Below, one piece after another: positions 45,191 to 58,150 of a stretch of DNA of 64,000 nucleotides. Within the stretch, counting starts at the first letter, position 1, and each line of letters begins with the position of its first letter. Both the position numbers and the translations under genes were made by a program. The notes beneath the pieces are model-generated. The model was not told where the DNA came from. It was given only the letters and a program-made list of their open reading frames with translations, and searched no databases. The stretch lies in contig CM073885.1 of assembly GCA_037176705.1 (NCBI GenBank), positions 163,112,290 through 163,176,289 on the forward strand, given 5' to 3'. Source of the stretch: Molossus alvarezi (taxonomy: Eukaryota > Chordata > Mammalia > Chiroptera > Molossidae).

Positions 45191-46568
45191 AGAGTCACTG
45201 ATGCGACTTCTTTCAAAATCTAAGTGTCTAAACACAGGCATTCCACGTCCCCTCCCCCACACACTCTCTCACTCTCACAGGCTTTTTGATCAGCTAAGGG
45301 TGGGTGGGAGGCATAACTATGTGGAGAAAAGCATCCAGGCTGATTCTGATTTTAACCCTAACTTATGTGTTCTCAAACTTGCTGCACACTGCCGTCACCT
45401 GAGAAGCTTTAAAAATGACCCAAGTCACGCCCAGTGCCAGTTATGTCAGGTCCTCTGAAGGTGAAGCCTGGTCATGTTTAAAGCTCCTCTTATGACCCCA
45501 TGTCCAGCCGAGCTTGGGCTGCACACTGCCCGGTGAAAGCACAGTAGAGAGAGAACTGCTCACTGCTGGGGGACCTTGAGCAAGTCAGTTTTAAGCCCTG
45601 GTCACCTCATCTGTGAAATGGGTTGTTGGATTAAGTGTCATCACAAATCCATTTATTCTTTTCAACTTATATGGTTCAAATTCTGTTTTTTTAAAATCAA
45701 CAAGATGAAACTGTTTGAAGCACTATAGAAGTACCCACCTTTGATGCTAACAATATTATAGGTCTTTGTACAAGTGCTAATATTCTGTAGACCTAGTTAT
45801 AAAATTCAGATTTGCTTTTTCTCACATATTTGAGCTTCATTTTAGACACTGGGAGCAAAGAGGAAAAGCACATCACTTGACTGACAGCCCCCCTTTGTTT
45901 CCTAGTGTGCAGCGTCTGTGAATACCTTAGGAACACGGTACCTTACACTGTAGCTGAGGACAGACATCTGCTCAATAAAGATTTTTTTAAACTAATTTGG
46001 AAATGTTATTAATATTACACTGTGTCCTCTTATGCTGCCTTGTTATCACTGCTTATTTTAGGAGAGTTAGACCTACTGGTGTGGTGTGTTCTTATATCTG
46101 CCATTACATTTTCTCATAATTATGTAAAAGTGATTTTATTAAATAATTGATTTTATTTGGTATGGAGCATTTTATTTACCTTCAGGGAAAAGATGGAAAA
46201 TGGGTGGGTAGGTGGAAAAGCTACTGTGTGACTTAAATTTAAGCATGTGTACAGATAGATGTGACTTGTGCAGGATGAAAGGTTTTGTGGGTAGGAGGCA
46301 AATGACAGGGGAGATGTGTAATAATGTGTATTATAATAATCATCCGAACGTGTTTTCTGACAGCACATTCCGTAGTATTTTGGTTTTTCTAATTTTGTTA
46401 AAAGGCAAAGAACTCCAACAAGGTGAAAAGTGCCCATGTGCTGTTCTGAGTGAGGATTCCATGGCCACTGGGCAGCTGGGCAGGTCTTCCCCCACCACAA
46501 CCCCTTTTCAGACATGTCTTCAGACCTCACATAAAATCAGTTGTTACAATTTTTTTTTTCTTCCACAG

Positions 46569-46603
46569 CCTGGCTATGTCAATATATTACACATTAAGAA
46601 CAG
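46569..46603 (+). pseudogene. Cyclin-Y-like pseudogene copy 2, exon D with frameshift
   Basis: 35 bp against 36 in copy 1. One base is missing in the Tyr-His codons of the invariant YYHIKN text, which shifts the frame for everything downstream. Splice sites (ttccacag, gtgagt) survive. Confidence 0.88.
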
Positions 46604-48397
46604 GTGAGTTTTAAAACCTATCTTGTTATTCTAGCTAATAAACTTACAAGACATAAGGTATAGTGTTAGGTAATAACTACAGACATTATTGGAGTAAGCC
46701 ATAGAGCATTTTGACTACATTATTGAAGTGAATCGATGGCTTTAAGGTTATTGAGGATCCCTTAGGATGTTTGTTTATGTACACTATATTGATATTTTCT
46801 GTATTAGAGATTAAAATTGAGAATTGAAAAATAAGTCCTTGTATCTTGGAACATGTTTTTTTTATACACTGAGAAATTTTGAGCTGGATAATTCCTTGTT
46901 GTGGCGGATGACCTTGTCATCATAGAATGTTTAGCAGCCTCCCTGGGCTCTACTCACTAGATGCAATAGTACCCTCTTCCCATGCCACACGGTGAAAGCC
47001 ACAACTGTCTCCAACCTTGGCCAAATGATTCCCAGGGGACAAAATCACCCCTGATTGGGAACCATAATTTTTTATTTACATAATTTTTATTTAAAAGATA
47101 GAATTGCTTTTTATAATGAAACTGTTGAGTGGAAATTGTGTCATTTATTTACATTTTACAAATCTCTTTGTGTCTGGTTTAGTAGAAGATAGCTGGTTTT
47201 CATGTATACCCTGTCTTCAATCATTTGTCATTACTTCAGTCATCTGAATAATTTGTTTTAAAGAAACAATATAGAGAAAACCCACCCTCATGTACCTTTA
47301 TTGCTAGAATAGTTTGTATTTTTAAAGCCTTCAGGTAACTGTGAATATTCTTTGACATTGTAGCAAAAGGGCAGAAGTGCTAGTTTCTTAAATTAGTTAC
47401 AATGGAATTTTAAATCATATACATGAGCTTGTAGTAAGGTCTGTGTTAAATTACTACCCATTCATATATCTTGTATGCTGAGTGAATCTCTTTACTTGTA
47501 ATTAATTTTTTAATAATATTATACATTGCTCATTTGCAAAGTATTGGTTTACATTTCTTTATACTGTGTTCAGACTCACTTTTGTTAGTATTGTATCACC
47601 ACCAGTCTTACCAGAAAAGCCTTTAACTATTGAAAAGCTGTAAAGCTCACAAAATGCTACACGTTTTCTCCATCTTGATTTGTAGCATGTTAGCTTGAAT
47701 TATGTCATTGACAACAAGTATACAAGTTATTTTTCTTGAGTGACAGGCTCACTTTTCAGTTTTGAGAGAATGACAGTTGTACTCTCACACAGAAATGTTA
47801 TTCTATAAAAAACGTAGCTTATTCAACTCACAGCTAAGTCACAAGTGCTTTTCCTCAAAACAGCCACGTTTCAGTATGCAGAAGCGCTGGATGCATGCTT
47901 TCCACTGATCAGCATATAAAGAGGAGAATCAAGGATACTACCATTATTCATTTTTACTGCTTTATCAAAGATGTTCTTAAGTAGAACAGAACATTTTTCA
48001 ACAACAGGTGTCAGTGAAGAATAGAATTACTGAGCATACAGTGTGGTACTCCTGCTTGAGTCATGCTCAGAGATCGTTTTACTGACTTTTGCTTTTATAC
48101 AGTTATTGCAGATGTCAGTGTAAAAGCAGGCAGTGCCTTACTATTTCTATAAAAATAGTTTTGGCATCATGGGTCTCCTGAAAATGGTCTAGGGTAACCC
48201 CAGAGGCATGCAAAACACCCAGGTGGCAGGTCTGAACCCTGGTCAGGGCATGTATGGAAGGCAGCCAATCAATGTTTCTGTCTTTTTCTCTCTCTATCTC
48301 TCACTCTCATTTTACTTCTGTAAAATAAATTTAAAAATATTTTTCAATAGACTGATCACTTTTATAATAAAAAGGCATTTTTAATTCAAACTATTTA

Positions 48398-48642
48398 TTT
48401 TTATTTTTAAATCTTCCCCTGAGGATATTCTTTTATTTATCTCCATACTGAGTGAGAGGAAGAGAGGGAGAGAGAGAGAAACATTGGCGTGAGAGGAACA
48501 CATTGATTGGTTGCCTCCCACATGACCCTGACCAGGGCCAGGGATGAACCGCAACCGAGGTACGTGCCCTTGGTCAGAATGGAACCTGGAACTCTTTGGT
48601 CCATGAGCTGACACTCTAGTGCTGAGTCAAACCAGCCAGGGC
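48398..48642 (-). mobile_element. Ves-type SINE, antisense, private to copy 2
   Basis: Flanks ttaattcaaactattta (48381-48397) and ttaactcaaactattta (48643-48659). Copy 1 near 15610 shows the empty site. Confidence 0.9.
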
Positions 48643-49078
48643 TTAACTCAAACTATTTAAATGAGACAAGATAAGAATATAATATAGTGAACAAATAAGA
48701 AAAAAACAATACAGGGAAAAAGCATGAATCTCATTTTCACCTGCACGATTGCCCACCACTGCTGCCTCATCAATGATCTGCTGTATTCCAGTGGGAGCTC
48801 AGGGGCTGGAAATAGATTTGCTTGACCCGCATTGCCTATCAGGGAGGGTCAGTACTTATAAAGGGAACTTGGCTGGTTAGTGTAGAAAAGATTTTCTAGA
48901 ATTTCATGGCTGAGTAAAAAGAGGTCAGAAAATTCTTACAGAATCTGAGAATGTGTAGAAGGACCGTGTTCGAGGTTTAGCTTTTCCCTCCATCCCTCTG
49001 TCTACTCCCAGCAGACCTGCTCCTAAGACAGTAACAATTCCTGGATTCATTTTTTAAATGCATGTTCTTATTTTATGG

Positions 49079-49133
49079 AGATTCAAACAAAACCAAGGAT
49101 ATTATTGAGGAGTACTTGTATCCGTCATATACA
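49079..49133 (+). pseudogene. Cyclin-Y-like pseudogene copy 2, exon E with lost acceptor
   Basis: The position matching copy 1's AG acceptor (16031-16032) is GG (49077-49078). The next AG is two bases into the exon. The 3' part has three extra bases before the gtaagt donor. Even apart from the upstream frameshift, normal splicing into this exon would fail or shift frame. Confidence 0.82.
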
Positions 49134-49908
49134 GTAAGTTTCCGTTGGATGGAGGTTGTATTTTTCTCTCATACAGTCATGTTTATTTCATGCTGATTTG
49201 CTTTGAAATTAATTACTGGAAGAGAATTACTCCTTCTAGTTTGGAGTCAAAATTATTTTCTTTTGTTTTTTTTTCCACCCCATGTTGTATTTAATTATTT
49301 TACAAAGGGAATTTTGTGTAAGAAAAATGTCAGTAAAGCTGAGTTGCAGTTCTGTATAATTAGTGAGCTAAGGAGAGTAAACATGCCCCAAAACAAAAAT
49401 TGCAACTTTTTAAAAGATAATTTTCAGTAGCATCAAACTAGTAAATATTTGTAAATAAACCTAAGATATGTTAAGACCTCTATGAAGAAACTTAACTCTT
49501 TAAATTCTGAACAAACTGGAATGACCAGACTGTTCTGCTCCCCCTCCAGAGGCTCTGCAGCGATGTGTGGCTGTGACGCTGTGCAGCAGGGCCCAGCCTC
49601 AGCGCCTGCCGGTTACTGAGAGTATATATTCAGCGCTGACCCCAGAGCAGTAGACCAGGGCAATCAACAAGACTTTTGAGCCTAAAGCTAGTTTATATTT
49701 AAATAGAATTCTGTAGGGAAGGTGGAAAGGAACACATAAGTTTTCTGAGGTTGTGCCTGTATTTATCTTTAATGAGTTGTGGTAAAACACAGGTCACCCA
49801 TTGAAAATTATTTTCAGGGACATGTGGGCACAATTAGAAAATTGCCGCCGTAGAAGTACTTAAGTGTTTTTCTTCACGGGATTCTTACATTGCATTTTCT
49901 CCTTTCAG

Positions 49909-50025
49909 GAAGAAATGGATCCAGAGGAATATTATCATAATCCTGATCCCGAGTCTATTTACAGTTTCATTCGGCCTCTTTTCAATGCCTTTTGTCTAAC
50001 GAGTCAATTTGCGATAACAACTTTG
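49909..50025 (+). pseudogene. Cyclin-Y-like pseudogene copy 2, exon F (open)
   Basis: Thirty-nine codons, EEMDPEEYYHNPDPESIYSF then IRPLFNAFCLTSQFAITTL, with intact tcctttcag acceptor and gtaaga donor. EEYY and HNPDPE are closer to CCNYL1 (EEYFKHDPEH) than copy 1 is, so copy 1 has also changed. One codon shorter than copy 1. Confidence 0.88.
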
Positions 50026-53000
50026 GTAAGATAGTTCTTTTTTCAGGAAGTATCTTTCCTGCCTTGTCCTTGGGGTGTGATCAAATAAAAGTAGGTTCCT
50101 GAAAAAATCATCCAAATTTTTTTAGAGACACCCATCCAAGAATGTGAAATACACACATTTGAGGTTAATAATCATTATGATTTCCAATGTCCTTGCTTTT
50201 CTCATCACAAAACATCTGCTATTCAAGGCAGCAGGAGAAAGTTCTAGTTTTTGCTTCCACCCCTCAGGAGACCTGTGCACATGCAGTGCACACACATGCA
50301 CACGTACAGGTGTGCTGACAGGCATAAAGGGCAATAACAAAACCATCTGGTTCCTGGGCAGTGACTGATTCAGTGTAGGTCTGAGCTGTGACCCAGGCTG
50401 TATCCCCAGGCAGTTCTGACAGTGTCCTGATTGAGAACCGGAGCCCTGAATTCTCTGTTCCTTGGATGATGGGTGTAAATCCATCCCTGCTGTTCTCCTG
50501 TGCCTGCCTGTGATGTTGCCAGGGATTATAGTTCCTGAACGGGTTGTGCGAGGATTTTTGTGTCATTCATACAGAATTCCTGTGGGAAGAGTTTTTCCTT
50601 TGGAATAAATAGTTCTATTCTAGTGAGAAGTGGCCCTGCCCCCAGCAGTCCTAAAGGGGAAAGTGTACTGCATGGTCGGGAGGGAACAAATCCTTAGGTC
50701 AGTGCCTCCTCCTTCAGTATTCAGGTAAAATTTTGGAGAGGCCACTGTGCTTCTGACTAGAGACCCCTCATGGACACTGGATCAGACACAGGCCTTTTCA
50801 TGGAGCTGCCAGCCACCAGGAGGGCTTAGCAGGTGGCGGTGAAGGCAGGAGGGTGATTCCATGTGGAGAGCTCAGTAGTATGGAAGGAGAGTGTCTGGGC
50901 TGGGAGAGGGGGAGTCCTTTGTAGACAAATCAAGCTTGATGCACCTGGGAGATAGCAGAGTGCGATCTCTAGGAATCATCTGAATGTGCGGAACAGCCTG
51001 AATGTGAGCTGGAGGTAGGGAATTATGATCCGCATTTAGCATTTTGACCTCACTCTCTTTCTTGAACCTCACTTATCTTTACTTTTTATTATTTTCTCCT
51101 GGTTTCCCCACCATTGATACCCAATCCTGAAACTCCCCCTTTCATGCTGATGGTTCTTACAGAGCTCAGTGCTGAGGATGGAGGAGAGACCTGGTTGAAT
51201 CAAGTTTTTGCTTTTATGGAGCTTGTATTATGCTGAGGAAGACATAAATATTTTTTAAATGAGGGTTTTTTAAAAGATGAATATTTCAGGTAGTAGTAAA
51301 TACCAAGATGAAGCAGGGTAAAGAGATAAAGAGATTACAGCGGCTTGCTATATTAGAGGGTCCAATCCAGAAGAGCCTTTTTAAAGAGGAAACAATTGAA
51401 TCATGACCTGACTGAATTGAGGAGGGTGAGGGGCTCTGGCCTTGTAAGCAGAGGGGACCATGTTTTGTGTGTTCAAGCAACAGTGAGGTGTGGCCAGTGT
51501 GGTCAGAGTGTGGAATGAGAAAAAGAATGTAGGACATGAGGACATAGAAGGGCAGTGTCCTATCTTATAGGGCCCTGCAGTGGGCAGGCCATGGGAAGAC
51601 ATTACATTTTTCTTTGTTTGATGGGAAACCTTTGGTGGATATTGAGGAGGGTTGTGAAGTGCTCTTGATTATGGAGGCTGTCCTGGCTATTTGGGGAGAA
51701 TGGACTGTAGCTGGGAGTCCAAGTTGAGGGCGAGAAGTCAGTAGGCAACAGCATTGATCCAGGTGAGAAGTGACAAAATAGAAAGCAGCCTGATGACCAG
51801 TGATAGGTGGAGATAACAAGAATCGCTAACAGATTGGAACAGGCTTACTGAATTAGCTTTAGTGAAAGTTTACACCAATCCCCAAAACTCAGTGCAACTA
51901 GGCAAATGGCAGTGCCTTTATGGCATTAGGGAGTGCTTGGGGAGGGGGAGTTGGGATGAAGAGCTCTGGTGTGTATATGTGAAGGCACCGATGGTCTCAG
52001 CAATAGTTTAGTAGAGTGATAGCGGCAGGGGGCAGACAGAGTGGGTTAAGGAGACAGTGGGAGATGAGAAGGAGCCTCAGGGCATTTACTGTGAGCAAAA
52101 TAAGGGGAAGCATTCTTGGGGTTGGGGAGTGGCAGGGAACAGTGTCAACACATTGAGGAAAATCTCTGGCAGACAGGGAAGATTCTTCAAAAAGGGAGAA
52201 ATGTGGGAGGTGTTCTTCAGAAATGGGATGGGATCGATGTCACTGAGAGAGGAGTCAGCTTCAGTGAAAAGGGAAATCTCAGGTCCACTGACACAGGAGG
52301 GCAAGTGCATGAATGAGTGAGGATGGCACATACCAAGTCTGCCAGTAAAGGTGTCAGGAAGGTGAGAGATTGCCAGTGTTGTATAAGTGCCTCTAACTAG
52401 CCCCATGAAGTACAAAGTTGGACCTTGTAAGCAGGTTCATTATTAGGATATCTGCAAGCATTGAGTTTGGGGAATTTGTGTAAATTTTCCCTAAGAACAT
52501 ATAATGTTCAATAACCATTTGGTTTTAAAAATACAGTTGGGTTTGAAGAACATTGGCAAATCTGAGCTATTAATCTGATAACCTCAGACAATTAACATAC
52601 TCTTTAAAATGGGACTTTGTTGGCAAATGTCATACATGCTCTTCTGCAAAGCACGCTTCGAGGTAACAACAAATCACCACTTGCCTTTGTAATCTTTACT
52701 TAGCTGTTAAGTTTGCCCAGTTCTTTGTAGAATAGACATGTGATACACAGGAAAGAAATCATGAACCCTCACAAGCTCCTGGCAGGTGTAGAGGACCAGG
52801 GATGCAGAGATGGCAGCTCTGTTACCACCTGAAACCACCAGCACTGACTAAGGTTCGGATTGTGTAAGACAGAGATAAATTTCATAAAGTGATCCTGGGG
52901 ATATGAAGACGAGGGATAAAAAAGGACTCTCCTTTGTGTGCATGTGTGTCTCTTACAAAGGCACTACGTCCAGGAATACTTGACAGTCAAGACCTGCATC

Positions 53001-53524
53001 AAGCACAGCCCTTTGTACTGCCTGTCCCGCTGCACCACACAGTAGCCACTGGGGGGCCCTCTTGACAACCTGTGTTATCTACTGCTTGTGCTGCATAGGA
53101 CTAGTTACTGTGTAAAGAAGGTATTTGTGTGTTCAGTATTATCAGGGATTTACCTATTCAGGAATTATGTAAAATCACTGTATAACTACTTGCCAGGTAT
53201 GAAATAGTGCACGTGGTAGGAACTCAGGTATCTTGTCCTTTGCAAGTGGAAAGGTAATGACATTTCTTCAGAGGGTCCTTTGTTAAGATGTCCATTCATT
53301 CCTGTGACCCAAAATTGGGCTGAAAAGTCACATGAGCAACATAGGCAACAAAGTATCTGATTTGCAACAGCGACTTTGCCTCTGGCTTTGGCTGGCCAAG
53401 CAGTCTCTGTAGCACCAAAGAATAGGAGTCAAGTCACAAATAGGTGAAATCTGTCCTTCCTAACCATTATTATCACAGCACTTAAACTGAACTAAAATCA
53501 AAGACCCGTGTTTTACCTTCGCAG
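50026..53524. other. Copy 2 intron F-G
   Basis: Aligns with 16901-21537 of copy 1 minus its four private SINEs. The old repeat of 18180-19570 is at 51165-52110. No exon. Confidence 0.6.
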
Positions 53525-53690
53525 GTTTACTTAGAAAGACTTGTGATTTATGCCAGAATAGACATTGGCCCCAAGAACTGGAAACGAGTTGTCTTGGGGC
53601 CATTTTTCTCGCCTCCAAGTATTTGCATGATCTGATTGTACAAAATGTGTTCTTCTGCAGAGTCATGAAGAACATTACACTTAAGGACCT
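53525..53690 (+). pseudogene. Cyclin-Y-like pseudogene copy 2, exon G with frameshift
   Basis: 166 bp against 167. One G is missing in the Gly-Ala codons of the VLGAILLA text (near 53596-53601), a second independent frameshift. Acceptor (cgcag) and donor (gtgagt) are intact. About 16 % different from copy 1, 15 replacement and 5 silent codon changes by hand count. It keeps LLASK like the parent, but has QNV for WNV. Confidence 0.88.
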
Positions 53691-53777
53691 GTGAGTTTGG
53701 AAGGTTTTGGTGAACTTGCTAACATTTTCCAATAGCTGACTTGCTCCATAAATATTACATATTAAGAAATATTTTTA

Positions 53778-56020
53778 GACTTCCGGTCAAGATGGTGGCG
53801 TAGGTAAAGGCGGTATCGCGTCCTCCCACAACCACATCAAAGTTACAACTAAACTAAAGAACAACCATCATTCAAAACCGCCTGAAATCAAGCTGAATGG
53901 AAGTCTGACAACTACGGAACTAAGGGGAAAAAAAAAAGCCGCTACATCCAGACCGGTAGGACGGGCGGCGGTAGCGCAGCGGCGGCGGAGCGCGCAGCGG
54001 CGAGACGGGCTGGTCCCACACCCAAGCGTGGTGGATAAAAATCAGGAGGCTCCCGCGGCTGGGAAGGTCCTTCCTGAGGACTGAGGGGTCCCCGTCCCAC
54101 ACCAGGTGCCCCGTTCAGGGTTCCAGTGCCAGGAAGAGAAGTCCCCATAACTTCTGGCTGGAAAAACCAGCGGAAACTGAGGCTCAGGGAAGCTGACGCG
54201 GCTGGAGCCCCAGGCAGCTCCTTAAAGGGCCCGCGCACGGACTTATCAGACTCTCTCCCTCTAAGCTCGGAGGGGAGGCAGCTCGAGGGGCGCCAGAGAC
54301 TTACAGGGAAGAACTGAGCTGTTTGGCACTGGAGCAAGGGCTGGAGAGGGGCCTTCCTCGGGGACAAACGTGCTGTAAGAGGCCTTTGTTCCTTTGGTGA
54401 GCCCTTCCCGGGGGCGGCAGACAGAAGCCATATCTGGGACTCCAGCAACCTGGCTCACACTGGTAGCCCCGCCCTGCTGACTCCCTGAGGCCCCGCCCCG
54501 CCCCGCCCCACACAACTTTCAAGCTGTTGTCACTTGCTTAACCATAGGATAGGCCGGTCTTGGATCCTGCTTCAGGTTTTTCCTAAATTCTTTCAAACGA
54601 GCAGCACCGGGTCTCAGCGAGCCCCATACCGCTCATTAAGTAATACACAGAAACAAGCACAGGGAGGCAGCCAAAATGAGGATACAAAGAAACAGGTCCC
54701 AAATGAAAGAACAGAACAAAACCCCAATAAAAGAACTAAGCGAAAGGGAGATAAGCAACCTAACAGATACTGAGTTCAAAATACTGCTTATAAGGATGCT
54801 CAATGAACTTGGTGAGAACCTCAGTGAACTTAGGGAGGGCATCAAGAGCATAAAAATGTACCAGTTAGAAATCATGGATACACAGTTAGAATTAAAGGAG
54901 GCATTAACTGAAATAAAGAATAATTTACACAGCTTCAATAATAGAGTATGTAGTCCAAGGAGCAAACCATCGATTTGGAATATAAGGAAGCAAAAAATCC
55001 CCAATCAGAAGAGCAAAAAGAAAAAAGAATCCAAAAAAATGAGGATAGAGTAAGGAGCCTCTGGGATAACTTCAAGCGTGCCAACATTCGCATCTTGGGG
55101 GTGCCCGAAGGAGAAGAGAGAGAACAAGAAATCGAAAACCTGTTTGAAACAATAATGGCAGAAAACTTTCCTAACTTGGTGAAGGAAACAGACATACAAG
55201 TCCAGGAAGCACAGAGAGTCCCAAACAAGATGAACCCCAAGAGGCACACACCAAGACACATCATCATCAAAATGCAAAAGGTTCAAGACAAAGAGAGAAT
55301 ATTAAAAGCAGCAAGAGAAAGGCAGATAGTTACCTACAAGGGAGTTCCCATTAGGCTGTCAGCTGATTTCTCAAAAGAAACTTAGCAGGCCAGAAGGGAG
55401 TGGCAAGAAATATTTAGAGTGATGAAAACCAAGAACCTACAACCAAAATTACTCTATCCTGCAAAGCTGTCATTTAGAATCGATGGACATACAAAAACTT
55501 TCCCAGACAAGAAAAAGTTAAAGGAGTTCATCACCACCAAACCATTATTATATGAAATGATGAAGGGTCTTTTTGAAGAAAAAGATAAAATGTATGAACA
55601 AACAAAATGGCAATGAATGCATATCTATCAACAATGGAATCTACAAACAAAATGAACAGGAAGAACAGAAACATTCTCATAGATACAGAGAACATTTTGG
55701 TGGTTGCCAGTTGGGAAGGGGATTGGGGGAATGGGTGAAAAAGGTGAAGGGATTAAGAAGCACAAATTCATTGCTAGACTGACAAACCTCAAAGGGAAAG
55801 GGGTTGGGAGGGTGGGAAGAAATAAACCAAAGAACTTATATACATAACCAATGGACACAGACAATAATGTGGGAAAAGGTGGGAGGGGGGCGGGAGGGGG
55901 GAGGAGGGGGTCAATGGGGGAAAAATGTGGAACATCTGTAATACATTTTACATCCAACAATAAAGATTTGGAAAAAAAAAAATTTGAAAGTAAATATCAA
56001 AAAAAAAAAGAAAAAAAAAA
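53778..56020 (+). mobile_element. HAL1-like (ORF1-only) L1 element, complete, with target duplication
   Basis: Starts gacttccggtcaagatggtg, a GC-rich 5' UTR to about 54500, then ORF1 (54676 to about 55616), then directly a 3' UTR with a G-rich tract and 'caataaagatttgg' plus poly-A. There is no ORF2. Perfect 14-bp duplications aagaaatattttta lie at 53764-53777 and 56021-56034. Copy 1 carries the empty site (aagaaatgttctta near 21780), so insertion followed the duplication. Confidence 0.9.
54676..55616 (+). pseudogene. L1-type ORF1 protein gene of the HAL1-like element, broken
   Basis: The first frame (54676 to about 54965) encodes the N-terminal Glu/Lys-rich coiled-coil part. A frameshift near 54965-54975 moves to a second frame with the RRM-like text NIRILGVPEGEE, LFETIMAENFPNL and, after it, the C-terminal RHIIIKM and RLSADFS motifs. 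An in-frame TAG at 55383-55385 splits this from the final piece, ending QTKWQ near 55613. ORF1p normally binds the element's RNA and forms trimers. Confidence 0.85.
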
Positions 56021-56382
56021 AAGAAATATTTTTAAAGGGTACATCGTGTGGAGAACTGAACTAGGCATAAAATTCTATACATTTTCCTGTTCACATAAAA
56101 TTCTATACATTTTTTTGTTCGCATTTGTTATAACAATTAATATTCCTTCTCATTAATTAGTACATCTTCATGTGTTGTTGTAATAACCAGTGTGATCATT
56201 TTAAATGTATTTCTCTGGTAGTTATTGGCAGAAGTTGTACAAGCTTAGACCCAAGAATCATAGTACTGCAAATATCTTCATGGCTTTCTTAAAGCCATCT
56301 ACCAGTTCCAGTCCTTTTTTATTCCTCTTTTTCATTATTTATTTATTTATGCATTTTTATTTTTATTATTTATTCATTTATT

Positions 56383-56617
56383 TTTTATCCTCATCTGAGG
56401 AAATTTTTTATCTATTTTTAGACAGAGTGGGAGGGGAGAGAGAGAGAAAGAAACAATGATGTGAGGGAGACACATCGACTGGTTGCCTTCCCCGCATGAT
56501 CTCAACTGGGCTGGGGACTGAACTGTAACCAAGGTATGTGCCCTTGACCAAAATCAAACCCATGACTCTTCAGTCTGTGGGCCGATGCTCTAACTGCTGA
56601 GCGAAACCAGCCAGGGC
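56383..56617 (-). mobile_element. Ves-type SINE, antisense
   Basis: The minus-strand head agccctggctggtttcgctc ends at about 56617. The other end abuts T-rich DNA. Confidence 0.88.
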
Positions 56618-56647
56618 TGTTTTTATTTATTTTACTTATTCATTTAT

Positions 56648-56880
56648 TTTAATCCTCACCCGAGGATATTTTTCAATTTATCTTCAGATAGAGTGAGAGG
56701 GAGGAAGAGAGAGAGAAACATGGATGTTTGAGGGACACATCTACTACTTGCCTCTTGCACAACCCCAACCAGGGTTGGGGATGAACTGTAACCCAGGTAC
56801 GTGCCTTTGACCAGAATTGAGCCCGTGACTCATTGGTCCGTGGGCCCACAGTCTACCGCTGAGCCAAACTGGCCAGGGCT
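56648..56880 (-). mobile_element. Ves-type SINE, antisense
   Basis: The head agccctggccagtttggctc ends at 56880, next to L1 remnant text. Confidence 0.88.
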
Positions 56881-57740
56881 GTAGTATAATTTTCTATCTT
56901 TGTAGTGTCATTATTTAGTTTTGGAATTAGCATATTCCTGGCCTCTTAAAATAAGCTTGGGAGTCTTCTATCTTCTCAAATATTTTGCAGTAGATTGAGA
57001 TGGACTGGTGTCAGTACTTCTTGGAATGTTTGGTAAAATTTACCTGTGACATCATTTCCAGGACCTTTGTTTAAAAATGTTTTTTTATAACTTTGATTTT
57101 GTTGGTTGTAATTAGTGTGTTCAGATTTTGTTACTTTTTTTTTTAATCCTCACCCGAGGACATAGTTTTTGCATTTCTTCAGATAGAGTGGGAGGAGAGA
57201 GGGGGGAAGAGAGAGAGAGAGAAACATCAATGTGAGAGAGACACATTGATTGCTTTCCACCCACACGATGCTAACCAGGGCCAGGGACAAACTGCAACCG
57301 AGATACATGCACTTCACGGGAACTGAACCCGGGACTCTCTGGTCTGCGGGCCAATGCTCTAGCCACTGAGCCAAACCACCAGGGCTCTGATTTTTAATCC
57401 AGTTTAGGAAGATTGTATGTTTCTATGAATTTGTTTGTTTCTTCCAGACTGTCTAATTTGTTGGAATATTGTTCATATATTTTCTTATATCCTTTGTATT
57501 TCTGTGGTGTGAATTGTTCTTACTGCTCTTTCATTTCTGTTTTTAATATATTTGTGACCTCTCTTTCTTGATGAGTCTCGTTTAAGGTTTATGCATTGTG
57601 TTTATTTTTCCAAAGAATCAAATCTTAGTTCATTGATCTTTTGTATTTCATTTTCTTTGTTTCTGCTTAGGTCTTTATTATTTCATTTATTCTATTCGCT
57701 TTGGGCATTGTTCATTGTCCTTTTTCTCATTCCTTTATTT
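56881..57740 (-). mobile_element. L1 remnant shared with copy 1, interrupted by a SINE
   Basis: Resembles 24890-25470 of copy 1's antisense L1 (for example 'tttggtaaaatttac' and 'gatgagtct' regions). The rest of the L1 is missing in copy 2. Confidence 0.7.
57140..57385 (-). mobile_element. Ves-type SINE, antisense, inside L1 remnant
   Basis: The minus-strand head agccctggtggtttggctca ends at 57385. Confidence 0.9.
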
Positions 57741-57746
57741 TATTTA

Positions 57747-57990
57747 TTAATTTTATCCTCACCTGAGGTCATTTCTGCATTTATCTTCAGATAGAGGGGA
57801 GGGAGAGAGGGGAGAAGAAAGAGATTAAAACATCAAAGCGAGAGAGACACATTAACTATTTGCCACCCACATGGCCCAACTGGGGCCAAGGACAAACTAC
57901 AACTGAGGTATGCACTTCTAGCAGGAACCAAACCTGGGACTCTCCAGTCTGCGGGCCAGTGCTCCAACCACTGAGCCAAACTGGCCAGGG
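57747..57990 (-). mobile_element. Ves-type SINE, antisense
   Basis: The minus-strand head gccctggccagtttggctca ends at 57990, followed by 'cctttttctcattcc', which also occurs just before the SINE (57718-57732), fitting a target duplication. Confidence 0.9.
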
Positions 57991-58017
57991 CCTTTTTCTC
58001 ATTCCCTTAAGATAAGT

Positions 58018-58150
58018 TGAAGTCATGTGGGTGGCAACCACTTGATGTGTCCCTCTCACATCCATGTTTTTCTCTCTCACTTCTTCCTTCACTCCCTCCT
58101 GCTCTATCTGAAGATAAATGAAAGATTTCTTTGGGTGAGAATAAAAAAAA
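58018..58150 (+). mobile_element. 3' half of a Ves-type SINE
   Basis: Starts inside the SINE body (gtcatgtgggtggcaacc) and runs to the tail and A-rich end. 5'-truncated. Confidence 0.8.

Noticed and set aside
53942..54448. 168-codon minus-strand, Pro-rich frame
   Set aside because: It is antisense to the GC-rich 5' UTR of the HAL1-like element.
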